NCBI GenBank assembly: GCA_021818265.1
Contig: JAKAEP010000007.1
Span: 1 to 43,815 of the forward strand
From: Actinomycetes bacterium
GTDB lineage: Bacteria; Actinomycetota; Acidimicrobiia; Acidimicrobiales; RAAP-2
Reading direction: 5' to 3'
DNA: 43,815 nt
Part shown: positions 1 to 7,613 of the stretch, piece by piece
Layout of the letters: every line of letters begins with the position of its first letter
Position numbering within the stretch: position 1 is the stretch's first letter
Program-made: the position numbers and the translations under genes
The notes under the pieces: model-generated
Database searches by the model: none
What the model saw: only the letters and a program-made list of their open reading frames with translations
Told to the model about the DNA's origin: nothing

Positions 1-495
1 GCCGTGATGGGCGACGTGTACAACGGCGCGTGCCGGCCGGCGACGCCCTTCGCCCCCTACTACACCGTCGACAACCTCCACCCCAACACCGCCGGCCAGA
101 CCGTCATGGCCAACGCCATCGCCACGACGCTCTTCGGGATGCCCCCGGCGCCGACGCTGCCCCCGCTCGTGACGGCCACCCCCACCCCGGGCTGTCCCGC
201 CGCCCTCACCGCCGAGCGGGTCCTGGCGGCGGGGAGCCCCCCGACGACGACCACCACGACGACGACGATCCCCGCGCACCCGACCCACCCGGCCCACCGC
301 CGCGCGCGGCCGAGCGCGATCGGGCGCGTCATCGTGGGCGCGCTGCTCGCACTGGTGATCGTGCTCCTCGCCGTCGCGCTCGTCGCGCGCCGGCGTCGCG
401 TGCTGCGCCGCCGGCGCGCCCGCGAGGCGGTGCGCGCCTACCGGGGCCCCGGCGGGTTCCCGCCCTCGCCGAGGCCGCCCGCGCGCAGGAGGTAG
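1..495 (+). CDS. SGNH/GDSL-type hydrolase, C-terminal part (5' cut by window)
   Basis: The reading frame is already open at base 1, so the N-terminus and the catalytic serine block lie outside the window. What remains starts with the last SGNH block: VDNLHPNTAG carries the Asp-x-x-His pair of the catalytic triad seen in secreted GDSL esterases. It is followed by a proline/threonine-rich linker with a run of eight threonines, one transmembrane helix (IVGALLALVIVLLAVALVA) and a strongly basic tail. This suggests an extracellular esterase or lipase held in the membrane by its C-terminus. The last 58 bp overlap the 3' end of the convergent acetyltransferase gene. The substrate cannot be read from this fragment. 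Confidence 0.7.
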   Translation, partial: AVMGDVYNGACRPATPFAPYYTVDNLHPNTAGQTVMANAIATTLFGMPPAPTLPPLVTATPTPGCPAALTAERVLAAGSPPTTTTTTTTIPAHPTHPAHRRARPSAIGRVIVGALLALVIVLLAVALVARRRRVLRRRRAREAVRAYRGPGGFPPSPRPPARRR

Positions 496-1142
496 CGGTA
501 CCGGACGAAGGGCTCGCCGCTGCGACTCGTCATCTCCCCGTCGGCCCGCCAGCCGAGGTGGCGGTAGAAGCCGCCCGCGGCGAGGTCGGGCGGTGTGACG
601 AGGACCAGCTCGTCGAGCCCGGCCGCCCGCCCCTCGGCGACCGCGACGTCGAGCAGGGCGCGCCCGACCCCCGAGCCCTGGCGGTCCGCGCGCACGAGCA
701 CGTGGGTGATCTCGCCCACGCGCGGGCCCGCGGGCCCGCCCGACGGCTCGGGCGCGCGCGAGAATCGCGAGGCCACGAGGCGCGCCAGGCCCCCGACGTA
801 GCGGCGCGCGCGGGTGACGAGGAGCTCGCGCGCGAGCGACGGGTGACCGGCGGCGTAGAGGGCGAGGCGGGCGACGAGGCCCGCCCCGCGCTGGCGCACC
901 ATCGCGCGCACGTGGGTCGCCGGGTCGGTGGCGCCGAGCACCACGCCGAGCAGCTCGCCGTCCTCGTCGCGCGCGACGAGCGAGATGGCGCCGGGCGCCT
1001 CGACCCAGGCCCGGTAGTACGCGCGCATGAAGCCCGGCCCGCACCGCGCGAGGAACTCCATGTCGAGGATCTCGCGGTGCAGCGCCGATGCCTCGGCGAG
1101 GTCAGCACCGGTGAGCGGACGGATCCGCACGGACCCGGTCAC
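438..1142 (-). CDS. GNAT-family N-acetyltransferase
   Basis: This is a cytoplasmic acyl-CoA-dependent acetyltransferase of about 234 residues. The N-terminal IRPLTGADLAEASALHREI is a typical first GNAT strand and helix. The acetyl-CoA pyrophosphate loop is VRADRQGSGVGRALL (pattern Q/R-x-x-G-x-G/A), followed by GLDELVLVTPPDLAAGGFY and a C-terminal FYRHLGW segment common in the family. A frame extending to 1211 is open, but the homology-like region begins after the GTG at 1142, where a TACCGG -10-like box lies 6 nt upstream. The acceptor substrate is unknown. The 3' end overlaps the convergent hydrolase gene by 58 bp. Confidence 0.8.
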   Translation of the reverse strand: MTGSVRIRPLTGADLAEASALHREILDMEFLARCGPGFMRAYYRAWVEAPGAISLVARDEDGELLGVVLGATDPATHVRAMVRQRGAGLVARLALYAAGHPSLARELLVTRARRYVGGLARLVASRFSRAPEPSGGPAGPRVGEITHVLVRADRQGSGVGRALLDVAVAEGRAAGLDELVLVTPPDLAAGGFYRHLGWRADGEMTSRSGEPFVRYRYLLRAGGLGEGGNPPGPR

Positions 1143-1273
1143 CGACGACCGGTACGATGGACTACGCCACCGACGAAGCAGCCCGCCTGCATGATGGGGA
1201 GACCCTACCAAGTTGACACGTTCTCGAGGGCGCGCCGGAGCGTGACCCGCGTCGATCCGACTCCGCCACGCCC

Positions 1274-2359
1274 GTGCCCTCGGTAGCCCAACGGGCGCGC
1301 CGGCGACGCCAGCTCGCCCGGCGCCGCGCGCTCTTTCGCGTCGTGGTCGTCCTGCTCGCCCTCGGCACGGTCGCCGCCGTGCTCGCGAGCCGGTCCCACC
1401 CCTCCCCGTCGCCGGGCACGACGACGACCCAGTCGACGACCACCACCGCGGCGGCGAGCGGTCCCCCCTTCGCCGTCGGATCGCTCTCTCTCACCTTGCG
1501 CGAGCCCGTCGGCTCGACGGTGCGGGTCCTGCCCACCACCGTCTACTACCCGGCGACGGGCGCCGCGGGCGGCGCGCCCGCGGCCGGGGCCACCCCCCAG
1601 CGCGGGGCCGGCCCCTACCCCCTCGTGGTGTTCTCCGAGGGCTACGACATCGCCCCCCAGGCCTACGGAGCCCTCCTGGACGCGTGGGCCGCCGCCGGCT
1701 ACGTGGTGGCCGCGCCGGTCTACCCCCTCACCGACCCCGCCGAGCCCGGCGGGGTCAACGAGAGCGACATCGTCAACCACCCGGCCGACCTGCGCTACGT
1801 GATCAGCGCGCTCGTGGGCCTCACCCAGGCCTCCGGCGGCGACCTCGCGGGCCTTATCCGCCCCAACGCCATCGCCGTGATCGGCCACTCCGACGGCGGC
1901 GACGTGAGCCTCGCGACGGTCGCCAACACCTGCTGCACGGACCCGAGGATCTCCGCGGCGATCCTGCTCTCGGGCGCCGAGCTCACCTCGTTCGGGGGCC
2001 AGTACTTCGCCGGGACCACCGCGGTCCCCCTGCTCGTCGTCCAGGGCACCGCCGACACCATCAATCCGCCGGAGTGCAGCGTCCAGATCTACGACGCCGC
2101 GCCCTCGCCCAAGCACTACCTCTCGCTCTTCGGGGAGAGCCACACCGGCGCCTACCTGCCGGCGGGACCCGCGCGCGCCGTCGTCGAACGCGTGACGATC
2201 GACTTCCTCGACGCCTACCTGAAGGGCTCACGGGCGGCGCTCGCGCGCATGGCGCGCGACGGGACGGTCCCCGGGCTCGCGGGCATGACGAGCGCCCCCA
2301 CCGTCACGGCGCACCTCGTGCCCCTCGGCGGCACGTGCCCCGGGGCGCCGCCAGGCTGA
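1274..2359 (+). CDS. Membrane-anchored alpha/beta hydrolase
   Basis: A 361-aa protein with a basic N-terminus, one transmembrane helix (about residues 20-37), a Thr/Ser linker (about 44-60) and an extracellular alpha/beta-hydrolase domain. The nucleophile elbow is GHSDGG (Ser206). Likely acid and base are Asp261 in VVQGTADTINPP and His290 in GESHTGAY, giving a complete triad. The N-terminal part of the domain (VYYPATG...PYPLVVFSEGYD) resembles chlorophyllase, dienelactone-hydrolase and PET-hydrolase-like enzymes that cleave esters. A Cys-Cys pair (NTCCTD) and Cys near the C-terminus may form disulfides. It starts with GTG. A TTGACA hexamer lies at 1213-1218 but no convincing -10 box follows it. 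The substrate is unknown. Confidence 0.75.
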   Translation: MPSVAQRARRRRQLARRRALFRVVVVLLALGTVAAVLASRSHPSPSPGTTTTQSTTTTAAASGPPFAVGSLSLTLREPVGSTVRVLPTTVYYPATGAAGGAPAAGATPQRGAGPYPLVVFSEGYDIAPQAYGALLDAWAAAGYVVAAPVYPLTDPAEPGGVNESDIVNHPADLRYVISALVGLTQASGGDLAGLIRPNAIAVIGHSDGGDVSLATVANTCCTDPRISAAILLSGAELTSFGGQYFAGTTAVPLLVVQGTADTINPPECSVQIYDAAPSPKHYLSLFGESHTGAYLPAGPARAVVERVTIDFLDAYLKGSRAALARMARDGTVPGLAGMTSAPTVTAHLVPLGGTCPGAPPG

Positions 2360-2381
2360 TCGCCGGGTCGGGCTGGCCCGG

Positions 2382-3152
2382 TCAGCTCTGCGCGGGGCCC
2401 GGCTTCACCCCGGAGACGACCGCGGCCTCGGCCACGACGACGCTCACCGCGACGTCGGAGAACCCCGCACCCTCGTAGAGCCGGACCCACGCGTCGGTGG
2501 AGATCGGCCGCTCGTGCAGGCGCAGCATGAACCGGCCCACGTTCTTCAGGATCCGCCAGTAGCCCGGCAGGCCCCGCTTGGCCATCGAGCGCACCTTGCT
2601 CGCGATGATCTCGCGGTCGCGGGTCGTCGCGCCCCGGCCGAACATCATGTCGGCGATCACCAGCTGGCCGCCCGGGCGCAGCCACTCGAAGGCCGCCGCG
2701 ACGACCTTGGCCTTGTCGTCGTCGACGAGGTGGTGCAGCGCGTAGTTCGTCGTCACCAGGTCCACGCTCTCGGGGGGCAGGCTGAGCCGCTCGATGGGCG
2801 TCGCCACCCCCCGCACGGTCGTGAGCCCCTCGGCCCGGGCGCGGGCCTCCATCTTCTCGATCATCGCCGGGCTCACGTCGACCCCGAGCACGTTCGCCCC
2901 GGCCTGGGCGAGCACCAGGGCGAGCCGCCCCGTGCCGCAGCCCAGGTCCACGCAGTCCATCCCCTCGCGCAGCCGGCAGCGCTCGATCGCGGCCGCGGCC
3001 ACCTTGGCCATGCCGGCGTCGTTGTGGCGGTCCCAGGTCTCGGCGCGCCGGCCCCACTTCTTCGCCTGGGTCCGGATCGCGACGGCCGTCTTCAGGCGGG
3101 ACCGGCCCGAGCCGGGCTCGGGCGTCTCGGGGGCGTGGTGGTCGGTGCTCAT
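2382..3152 (-). CDS. Class I SAM-dependent methyltransferase
   Basis: A 256-aa methyltransferase with a Rossmann fold. Motif I is CVDLGCGTGRLALVLAQ, the acidic end of strand beta2 is GVDVSPAMIEKM, and post-motif elements are VDLVTTNYALHHL and WLRPGGQLVIADM. These are hallmarks of the UbiE/Methyltransf_11 group acting on small molecules or lipids; the acceptor cannot be predicted. The ATG at 3152 is chosen because GAGAGG lies about 6 nt upstream; the longer open frame to 3368 has no such signal. It is convergent with the alpha/beta hydrolase (22 bp apart) and divergent from the ferric-reductase operon. Confidence 0.8.
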   Translation of the reverse strand: MSTDHHAPETPEPGSGRSRLKTAVAIRTQAKKWGRRAETWDRHNDAGMAKVAAAAIERCRLREGMDCVDLGCGTGRLALVLAQAGANVLGVDVSPAMIEKMEARARAEGLTTVRGVATPIERLSLPPESVDLVTTNYALHHLVDDDKAKVVAAAFEWLRPGGQLVIADMMFGRGATTRDREIIASKVRSMAKRGLPGYWRILKNVGRFMLRLHERPISTDAWVRLYEGAGFSDVAVSVVVAEAAVVSGVKPGPAQS

Positions 3153-3365
3153 CGTGGTCCTCTCAGGGTGCGCGGGTGGGGACGGCGCCTCCGCCGGGGC
3201 CCGGACGCGGCGCCGGGGTCCCGCCGGGAGGGGTGCGCCCGCGAAGTCTCCCAGTCGAACATAAGCATCCGCTAAGGCCCGTCCCGCTCCATCCGGCGGA
3301 CGAGGGGGTCCTCGCCGGGGGCGAGCGTAACAGCCCCCGGGGTCCGCGCCCGCGACGCTCGGGCG

Positions 3366-3377
3366 CACAACGTTGTG
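3366..3377. promoter_or_regulatory. 12-bp perfect palindrome upstream of the flavinylation operon
   Basis: CACAACGTTGTG reads the same on both strands and sits in the 259-bp divergent intergenic region, about 35 bp before the first possible start of the ferric-reductase gene. The rest of that region (3153-3365 and 3378-3411) shows no gene. A regulator-binding site is an inference; no promoter hexamers around it are clear. Confidence 0.35.
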
Positions 3378-3411
3378 ACAAGGCTTATCGGGCCTTCATG
3401 CCGCCCTTAGT

Positions 3412-4848
3412 TTGACCGACCACGCTGGCGGCGTGACCGCGAAGCCACCGTCCGCGCCCCCACGCCCGGGTGGGCTGCTCACGCTCGGCCCCGACGGGCC
3501 CGCGCAGGCCGGGGCCGCCCCGAGCGCGCCGCGCTCCCCGGCCCCCCGGCCCCTGCTCGTCGACCTCGCGGTCGCGGTGGTGGCGGTGGGCTTCGGGCTC
3601 TCGGTGGGACTCGCCCTCACGGCCACCAGCCACAGCCAGCTCGCCGCCCCCGGCGGCCCGGCCCTCTTCCTCGGCAACCTCACGGGGCTCGCCGGGACCT
3701 ACCTCGCCCTCGTCATGGTGCTGCTCATCAGCCGCATCCCCTTCGTCGAGCAGGTCCTCGGCCAGGACACCCTGTTGCGCTGGCACCGGCGGCTCGCGCC
3801 CTGGCCCATAACCCTCATCATCGCCCACGTGATCATCCTCACCATCGGCTACGCGCAGGCCGCCCACACGGGGATCCTGCACGAGATCGGCCCGCTGGTG
3901 AACGGCTTCCCGGACATGGGGATCGCGACGGCCGGTTTCGTCCTCATGGTGGCGATCTCGGTCGCCTCGTTCTACCCGATCCGCCGGCGCATCAAGCGCG
4001 AGAACTGGTGGGCGCTGCACCTCTTCATGTACCTCGCCCTGGCCCTCGCCTTCGCCCACGAGATCGTGCTCGGCCCCTCCTTCGTCGGCCACCCCATGAC
4101 CCAGCTCGTCTGGTCGGTCGCCTGGGCCGCGAGCGCCGGGCTCGTCCTCGCCTACCGCGTCGGGCTGCCGGTCGTGCGCTCGATCCGCCACGGCCTCGTG
4201 GTCGAGGAGATCCGCCCCGAGGGACCCGGCGTCGTGACGGTGATCCTGCGGGGACGCCACCTCGAGCGGCTCGCCGTCTCGGGCGGGCAGTTCTTCGAGT
4301 GGCGCTTCCTCGCCCGCGGGATGTGGTGGCAGGCCCACCCCTTCTCGATCTCGGCCCGGCCCCAGCCGCCCTACCTGCGGCTCACCGTCAAGTGCGTCGG
4401 CGACTTCACCACGGCGCTCGCCGGCCTGCCCGCGGGCACCCGGGTCGCCCTCGAGGGTCCCTACGGCACCTTCACCGCTCACGCCCTGCGCACCCGCAAG
4501 GTCGCCCTCATTGCCGGCGGGATCGGGGTCACCTCGGTCCGATCCCTCCTCGAGGACCTGCCCAAGGGCACGCGCCCGGTCGTGGTGCTGCGCGCCTCGA
4601 GCGAGGAGGAGCTCGTCTTGCGCGAGGAGATCGCCGAGCTCGTCAAGTGGCACGGCGGCCGGCTCCACGAGGTCGTGGGCCCCCGGACCGCCCAGCCCAT
4701 CGAACACCTCGCCGAGCTGATCGGCGATATCAAGAAGCGCGACACCTACGTCGCGGGCTCGGAGAGCTTCGTCGCGAGCGTGACGAGGCTGCTCGCGCTG
4801 CTCAAGGTGCCCCAGGAGGCGGTGCACGCCGATGTCTATGCCCTGTGA
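3412..4848 (+). CDS. Ferric-reductase-like transmembrane flavohaemoprotein (haem b plus FAD/NAD(P)H domains)
   Basis: A 478-aa membrane protein of the ferric reductase/NADPH oxidase superfamily. After a proline-rich N-terminus there are about six helices (residues 48-240). The paired histidines H125/H139 (LLRWHRRLAP...IIAHV) and H203/H216 (WWALHLFMY...FAHE) are the expected ligands of two haem b groups. The cytoplasmic part has a flavin-binding HPFSI motif and a nicotinamide-nucleotide motif AGGIGVTSVRSLLEDL. It should take electrons from NAD(P)H through FAD and the haems across the membrane. The next two genes supply an FMN-carrying acceptor and the enzyme that attaches FMN. The start is uncertain: TTG at 3412 or GTG at 3433, neither with a good ribosome site. 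Confidence 0.85.
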   Translation: MTDHAGGVTAKPPSAPPRPGGLLTLGPDGPAQAGAAPSAPRSPAPRPLLVDLAVAVVAVGFGLSVGLALTATSHSQLAAPGGPALFLGNLTGLAGTYLALVMVLLISRIPFVEQVLGQDTLLRWHRRLAPWPITLIIAHVIILTIGYAQAAHTGILHEIGPLVNGFPDMGIATAGFVLMVAISVASFYPIRRRIKRENWWALHLFMYLALALAFAHEIVLGPSFVGHPMTQLVWSVAWAASAGLVLAYRVGLPVVRSIRHGLVVEEIRPEGPGVVTVILRGRHLERLAVSGGQFFEWRFLARGMWWQAHPFSISARPQPPYLRLTVKCVGDFTTALAGLPAGTRVALEGPYGTFTAHALRTRKVALIAGGIGVTSVRSLLEDLPKGTRPVVVLRASSEEELVLREEIAELVKWHGGRLHEVVGPRTAQPIEHLAELIGDIKKRDTYVAGSESFVASVTRLLALLKVPQEAVHADVYAL

Positions 4849-4893
4849 CCCCCACCCGATGAACGAGCTGGGCCTACGCCCGGAGGCCGGACG

Positions 4894-5439
4894 ATGAAGC
4901 GCGCCGCGATCGCCGTCGTGGCCGCCGTCGGCGGCTTCGCCGGCGTGCTCGGCTTCAACCTGGGCGGCTCGCGCGCGCCGCTGCTCCAGGGCGCGACGGG
5001 CTCGAACACCGGCTCGAACACCGGCACGAACCCGGGTTCCAGCACCGGCTCGAACCCGCCCGCGACGTCGTCGTCGAGTTCGTCGTCGAGTTCGTCGTCG
5101 GGCTCGCCGTCAAGCCCCGGGTCGACCACCGCCAGCGGATCGGGCACCCCGGCGACCGGACTGCGCAGCGCCCTCGGCAACACGTACCAGTACGGGTACG
5201 GCCAGCTCGCGGTGCGCGTGACCGTGAACGGCTCGACGATCACCAAGGTCGACACCGTCGGGCTCCAGACGGCCGAGTCCTACTCCCAGCAGATCGCCCA
5301 GCAGGTCATCCCCCTCCTGCGCCACGAGGTCCTCGCCGCCCAGAGCGCGCGGGTCAACGGGTTCTCCGGCGCCACCTACACCAGCGAGGCCTACCTCTAC
5401 TCGCTCCAGTCGGCGCTCGACAAGCTCCACAAGAAGTAG
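4894..5439 (+). CDS. Secreted or anchored FMN-binding-domain protein (flavinylation target)
   Basis: A 181-aa protein with an N-terminal membrane segment (residues 4-22), a long low-complexity Asn/Gly/Ser/Thr linker (about 30-85, with an 11-serine run) and a C-terminal FMN_bind domain. The site NGFSGATYTS contains the S/T-G-A-T motif whose last threonine (T161) receives FMN by a phosphoester bond in RnfG, NqrC and related proteins. Transfer by the adjacent ApbE is therefore expected. It begins 45 bp after the ferric-reductase-like gene, with CGGAGG before the ATG, and probably accepts electrons from it outside the membrane. The linker would let the flavin domain reach into the cell wall. No lipobox or twin-arginine motif is seen. 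Confidence 0.85.
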   Translation: MKRAAIAVVAAVGGFAGVLGFNLGGSRAPLLQGATGSNTGSNTGTNPGSSTGSNPPATSSSSSSSSSSSGSPSSPGSTTASGSGTPATGLRSALGNTYQYGYGQLAVRVTVNGSTITKVDTVGLQTAESYSQQIAQQVIPLLRHEVLAAQSARVNGFSGATYTSEAYLYSLQSALDKLHKK

Positions 5440-5459
5440 CCAGCCCGCCCCGGGCGCCT

Positions 5460-6233
5460 ATGGCCTCAATCGTGCACACCGAGGAGGTCATGGGCACCGT
5501 CGTCTCGTTCCACGCCGACGCCCCCGGGATGACCGAGGCCGAGCTCGCGGCGTCCGTGACCGCCGCCACGGCGCTGCTGCACGGCGACGACGAGACCTTC
5601 AGCCTGTGGAAACCCGAGAGCCCTCTCAGCCGCCTGCGCCGCGGTGAGCTCCGCCTCGAGGACGCCCCGGCCGAGGTGGCCGAGGTCCTCGACCTCTGCG
5701 AGGCGGCCGGCACGCTCTCGCAGGGGTGGTTCAACGCGTTCGCGATGCCCGGGGGCGTCGACCCGACGGGACTCGTGAAGGGCTGGTCGCTCGAGCGCGC
5801 CCTCGCGGTGCTCGTGGACGCCGGGGTCACCTCGGCGATGCTGAACGGCGGGGGCGACGTGGTCTGCCACGGCACGCCGCCCCAGGGCGGACCGTGGCTC
5901 ATCGGCGTCCGACACCCGTGGCGCCTCGATGCCCTCGCCGCCGTTCTCGAGGTCGAGCGGGCGATCGCGACCTCCGGCGAGTACGAGCGCGGCCGCCACC
6001 TCGTCGACCCGATCGGCCGGATCGGACCTCGACCGGCCTCCGCCACCGTGACCGGGCCGAGCCTCACCCTCGCCGACGCCCTCGCGACCGCCGTCGCCGT
6101 CGGCGGTGACGACGCGCTCGAGGTCGTCGCGTCGCTCGACGGCTACGACGCCTACCTCATCCGAGCGGACGGCTCCGAGGCCGCCACCGAGGGGATCCGC
6201 TTCAGCGTCGCCGATCCCGACGGGCGCGACTGA
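5460..6233 (+). CDS. apbE: FAD:protein FMN transferase (ApbE family)
   Basis: A 257-aa ApbE-type enzyme that cleaves FAD and moves FMN onto a threonine of the target domain. Family landmarks in order: EEVMGTVVSFHAD near the N-terminus, DPTGLVKGWSLERAL, NGGGDVVCHG, IATSGEYERGRHLVDPIGR and the Mg-site region TLADALATAVAVGG. No signal peptide or lipobox is present, so the protein should be cytoplasmic, unlike many lipoprotein ApbEs. GAGGAGG at 5481-5487 lies only 2 nt before an internal ATG at 5490, too close to be its ribosome site. The residues before that ATG match the family start, so ATG 5460 is kept. It is third in the operon, 20 bp after the FMN-binding gene; the integrated element begins about 70 bp downstream. 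Confidence 0.88.
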   Translation: MASIVHTEEVMGTVVSFHADAPGMTEAELAASVTAATALLHGDDETFSLWKPESPLSRLRRGELRLEDAPAEVAEVLDLCEAAGTLSQGWFNAFAMPGGVDPTGLVKGWSLERALAVLVDAGVTSAMLNGGGDVVCHGTPPQGGPWLIGVRHPWRLDALAAVLEVERAIATSGEYERGRHLVDPIGRIGPRPASATVTGPSLTLADALATAVAVGGDDALEVVASLDGYDAYLIRADGSEAATEGIRFSVADPDGRD

Positions 6234-6276
6234 TCAACGGCGGGGTGTGTGAGTCGCCCACAGGGCCTCTCACTTC

Positions 6277-6322
6277 GGTGGGCCGTAGAGGACTTGAACC
6301 TCTGACCCCTTGCGTGTCATGC
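6277..6322 (-). repeat. Left attachment site: duplicated 3' half of tRNA-Val
   Basis: This copy matches the tRNA gene at 12405-12450 at an offset of 6128 bp, with two differences (6288 and 6302). The last 20 bp (tgaccccttgcgtgtcatgc, 6303-6322) are identical and cover the anticodon loop and its 3' stem, where tyrosine recombinases usually cross over. It lacks the 5' half and is not a functional tRNA. It should be the original host 3' end, displaced when the element inserted. Confidence 0.85.
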
Positions 6323-6330
6323 GAGCCGGG

Positions 6331-6350
6331 TACGTACTTGAGAATACGTA
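6331..6350. repeat. Paired TACGTA palindromes next to attL
   Basis: TACGTA occurs at 6331-6336 and 6345-6350, separated by 8 bp, so the stretch is both a direct and an inverted repeat, just inside the left att copy. It could be an accessory protein site for excision or a chance event. The rest of 6351-6523 holds no convincing gene. Confidence 0.3.
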
Positions 6351-6424
6351 GGGACCGCAATTCCGCACAAAACCACGCGTTCCTGGGCTGCAGAGTCGTC
6401 TTGCGTCTCTACGGGTTCCTGCTC

Positions 6425-6445
6425 GTTGCTGACACGGTTGCTGAC
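6425..6445 (+). repeat. Left arm-type repeat pair (GTTGCTGAC x2)
   Basis: GTTGCTGAC occurs at 6425-6433 and 6437-6445, a 12-bp period, about 100 bp inside the left att core. The same pair with the same period and orientation is at 12314-12334 at the other end. Matched short direct repeats flanking both cores are what arm-type integrase sites look like in tyrosine-recombinase elements. Confidence 0.65.
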
Positions 6446-6523
6446 GTTTCGAGTTCACTGCTGAATGTGGTGGAGCCACGGAAATAGGAATGTGGAGGGG
6501 ATCGACCTTCTGCAACGCGTCAG

Positions 6524-7516
6524 CTACCTCAAAGGTGTGGGGCTTGACGACGCGGAAATGTCACTCCGTCCCTGGCTGGCCAACAGTTGCTCGATGCCTC
6601 GTCGAGCGAGGTCGGGAGCCCGACAAGGACCGGTCATGATGCTCTGAATGGGGATGGCGAGTGGCGCACCCGTGGTGTCCACGAAGCCAATATTCACGTA
6701 CGGGAGCGCAATGCCGTCTCGAGGCCTGATTTGGACTTGCGCGTGTTCACCCTCGTCAAGCAACCACGGCAAGTACGCGAGCCGCCACTCTCGCTCCTCT
6801 CGAAATGCCTCGTCCTTCATGAACATGATCGCTAGCAAGAAAGGGATGCTTACGTGATACCGGAGCGAGAAGAGCGTCTCTTCATCGTATGGACCGGCAG
6901 TCACTCCGAAGTTGCACAGCGTGTTAATTGTGCCATCAATCAGCGCACGCGCACGTTGTGCCTTGTGAGTCTTGAGATATGAAACTGGGGCGAAAAAGGA
7001 ATGTGGGCTTGAGCAGAAATGGAGGGTCTCTCCTTCGAACTCAAGACTGTATCGACTGTCGTTCGTGCCATATGCGCGCCACTGGCTAAGAAGGTTGTTC
7101 ACGGCACAGAAACTCACTACGAATGCGTCGCTGTAAGAGGATGATGTTGCTGCCAGGTGCTCGAAGGTGTCTTGGACAAGGTTGTGCGTCGCTGCATCGA
7201 GCTTCAGCCGTCGAAGGCGCACGTCGAGCGTCTCCATCACGACTTCAACCCCGTGTTTCACCTCGGAAGAGTCGTTCATGAAGTGCACACTCGAAGCGTG
7301 AAATGCGTTTGAAGAGGTGATCCCAATTACCCCTTCGATTGTTGTGTAGTGGAAGACACGAATTGACTCCGCCTCGCTCGGGCGCAGCGACTCGAAGAGA
7401 ACGTGGTAGTCATCCCATTCAAGTTCATTGATGGAAGACTCGGTCAGTGGTGGCGCTTCTGAAGTCGACTCCGCCGCACCTGCGTTTGTGATGGCGTGTC
7501 GATTCAAGTCGCTCAT
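6524..7516 (-). CDS. DUF2971-family protein (element cargo, possible defence effector)
   Basis: A 330-aa protein. From about residue 45 it carries the DUF2971 signature blocks: RVFHYTTIEGVIGI, HFMNDSSEVKHG, FVVSFCAVNNLLSQWRAYG, RYSLEFEG and a C-terminal FREEREWRLAYL. The biochemical activity of DUF2971 is not established; such genes are often found on mobile elements and in defence-rich regions. The conserved polar residues (HYT, ND, SQWR, EREWR) look like an active site. The ATG at 7516 is chosen because the family-like sequence and a purine-rich GGCGGGAAA lie there; an open frame runs further upstream through unlikely sequence. It is second gene of a pair, 97 bp after the 368-aa gene, and its base composition is far less GC-rich than the chromosome. 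Confidence 0.7.
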   Translation of the reverse strand: MSDLNRHAITNAGAAESTSEAPPLTESSINELEWDDYHVLFESLRPSEAESIRVFHYTTIEGVIGITSSNAFHASSVHFMNDSSEVKHGVEVVMETLDVRLRRLKLDAATHNLVQDTFEHLAATSSSYSDAFVVSFCAVNNLLSQWRAYGTNDSRYSLEFEGETLHFCSSPHSFFAPVSYLKTHKAQRARALIDGTINTLCNFGVTAGPYDEETLFSLRYHVSIPFLLAIMFMKDEAFREEREWRLAYLPWLLDEGEHAQVQIRPRDGIALPYVNIGFVDTTGAPLAIPIQSIMTGPCRAPDLARRGIEQLLASQGRSDISASSSPTPLR

Positions 7517-7613
7517 GTGGTTTCCCGCCCGATGTCTTGTGGAATGTGTGTTGGGCGGGGACCGGGAGGGCTCGCCCCCGCAAGGGAGGGCGCTCCGGAC
7601 TCTGTCTTCAGGA

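Noticed and set aside
2360..2381. Terminator between the convergent alpha/beta hydrolase and methyltransferase genes
   Set aside because: A CCGGG/CCCGG pair is present but the stem is only 5 bp with a long loop and no U-run; too weak to call.
6277..6322. A second tRNA-Val gene at the left end of the element
   Set aside because: Only the 3' half is present (no 5' acceptor strand or D arm) and no CCA follows; it is the displaced half of the target gene.
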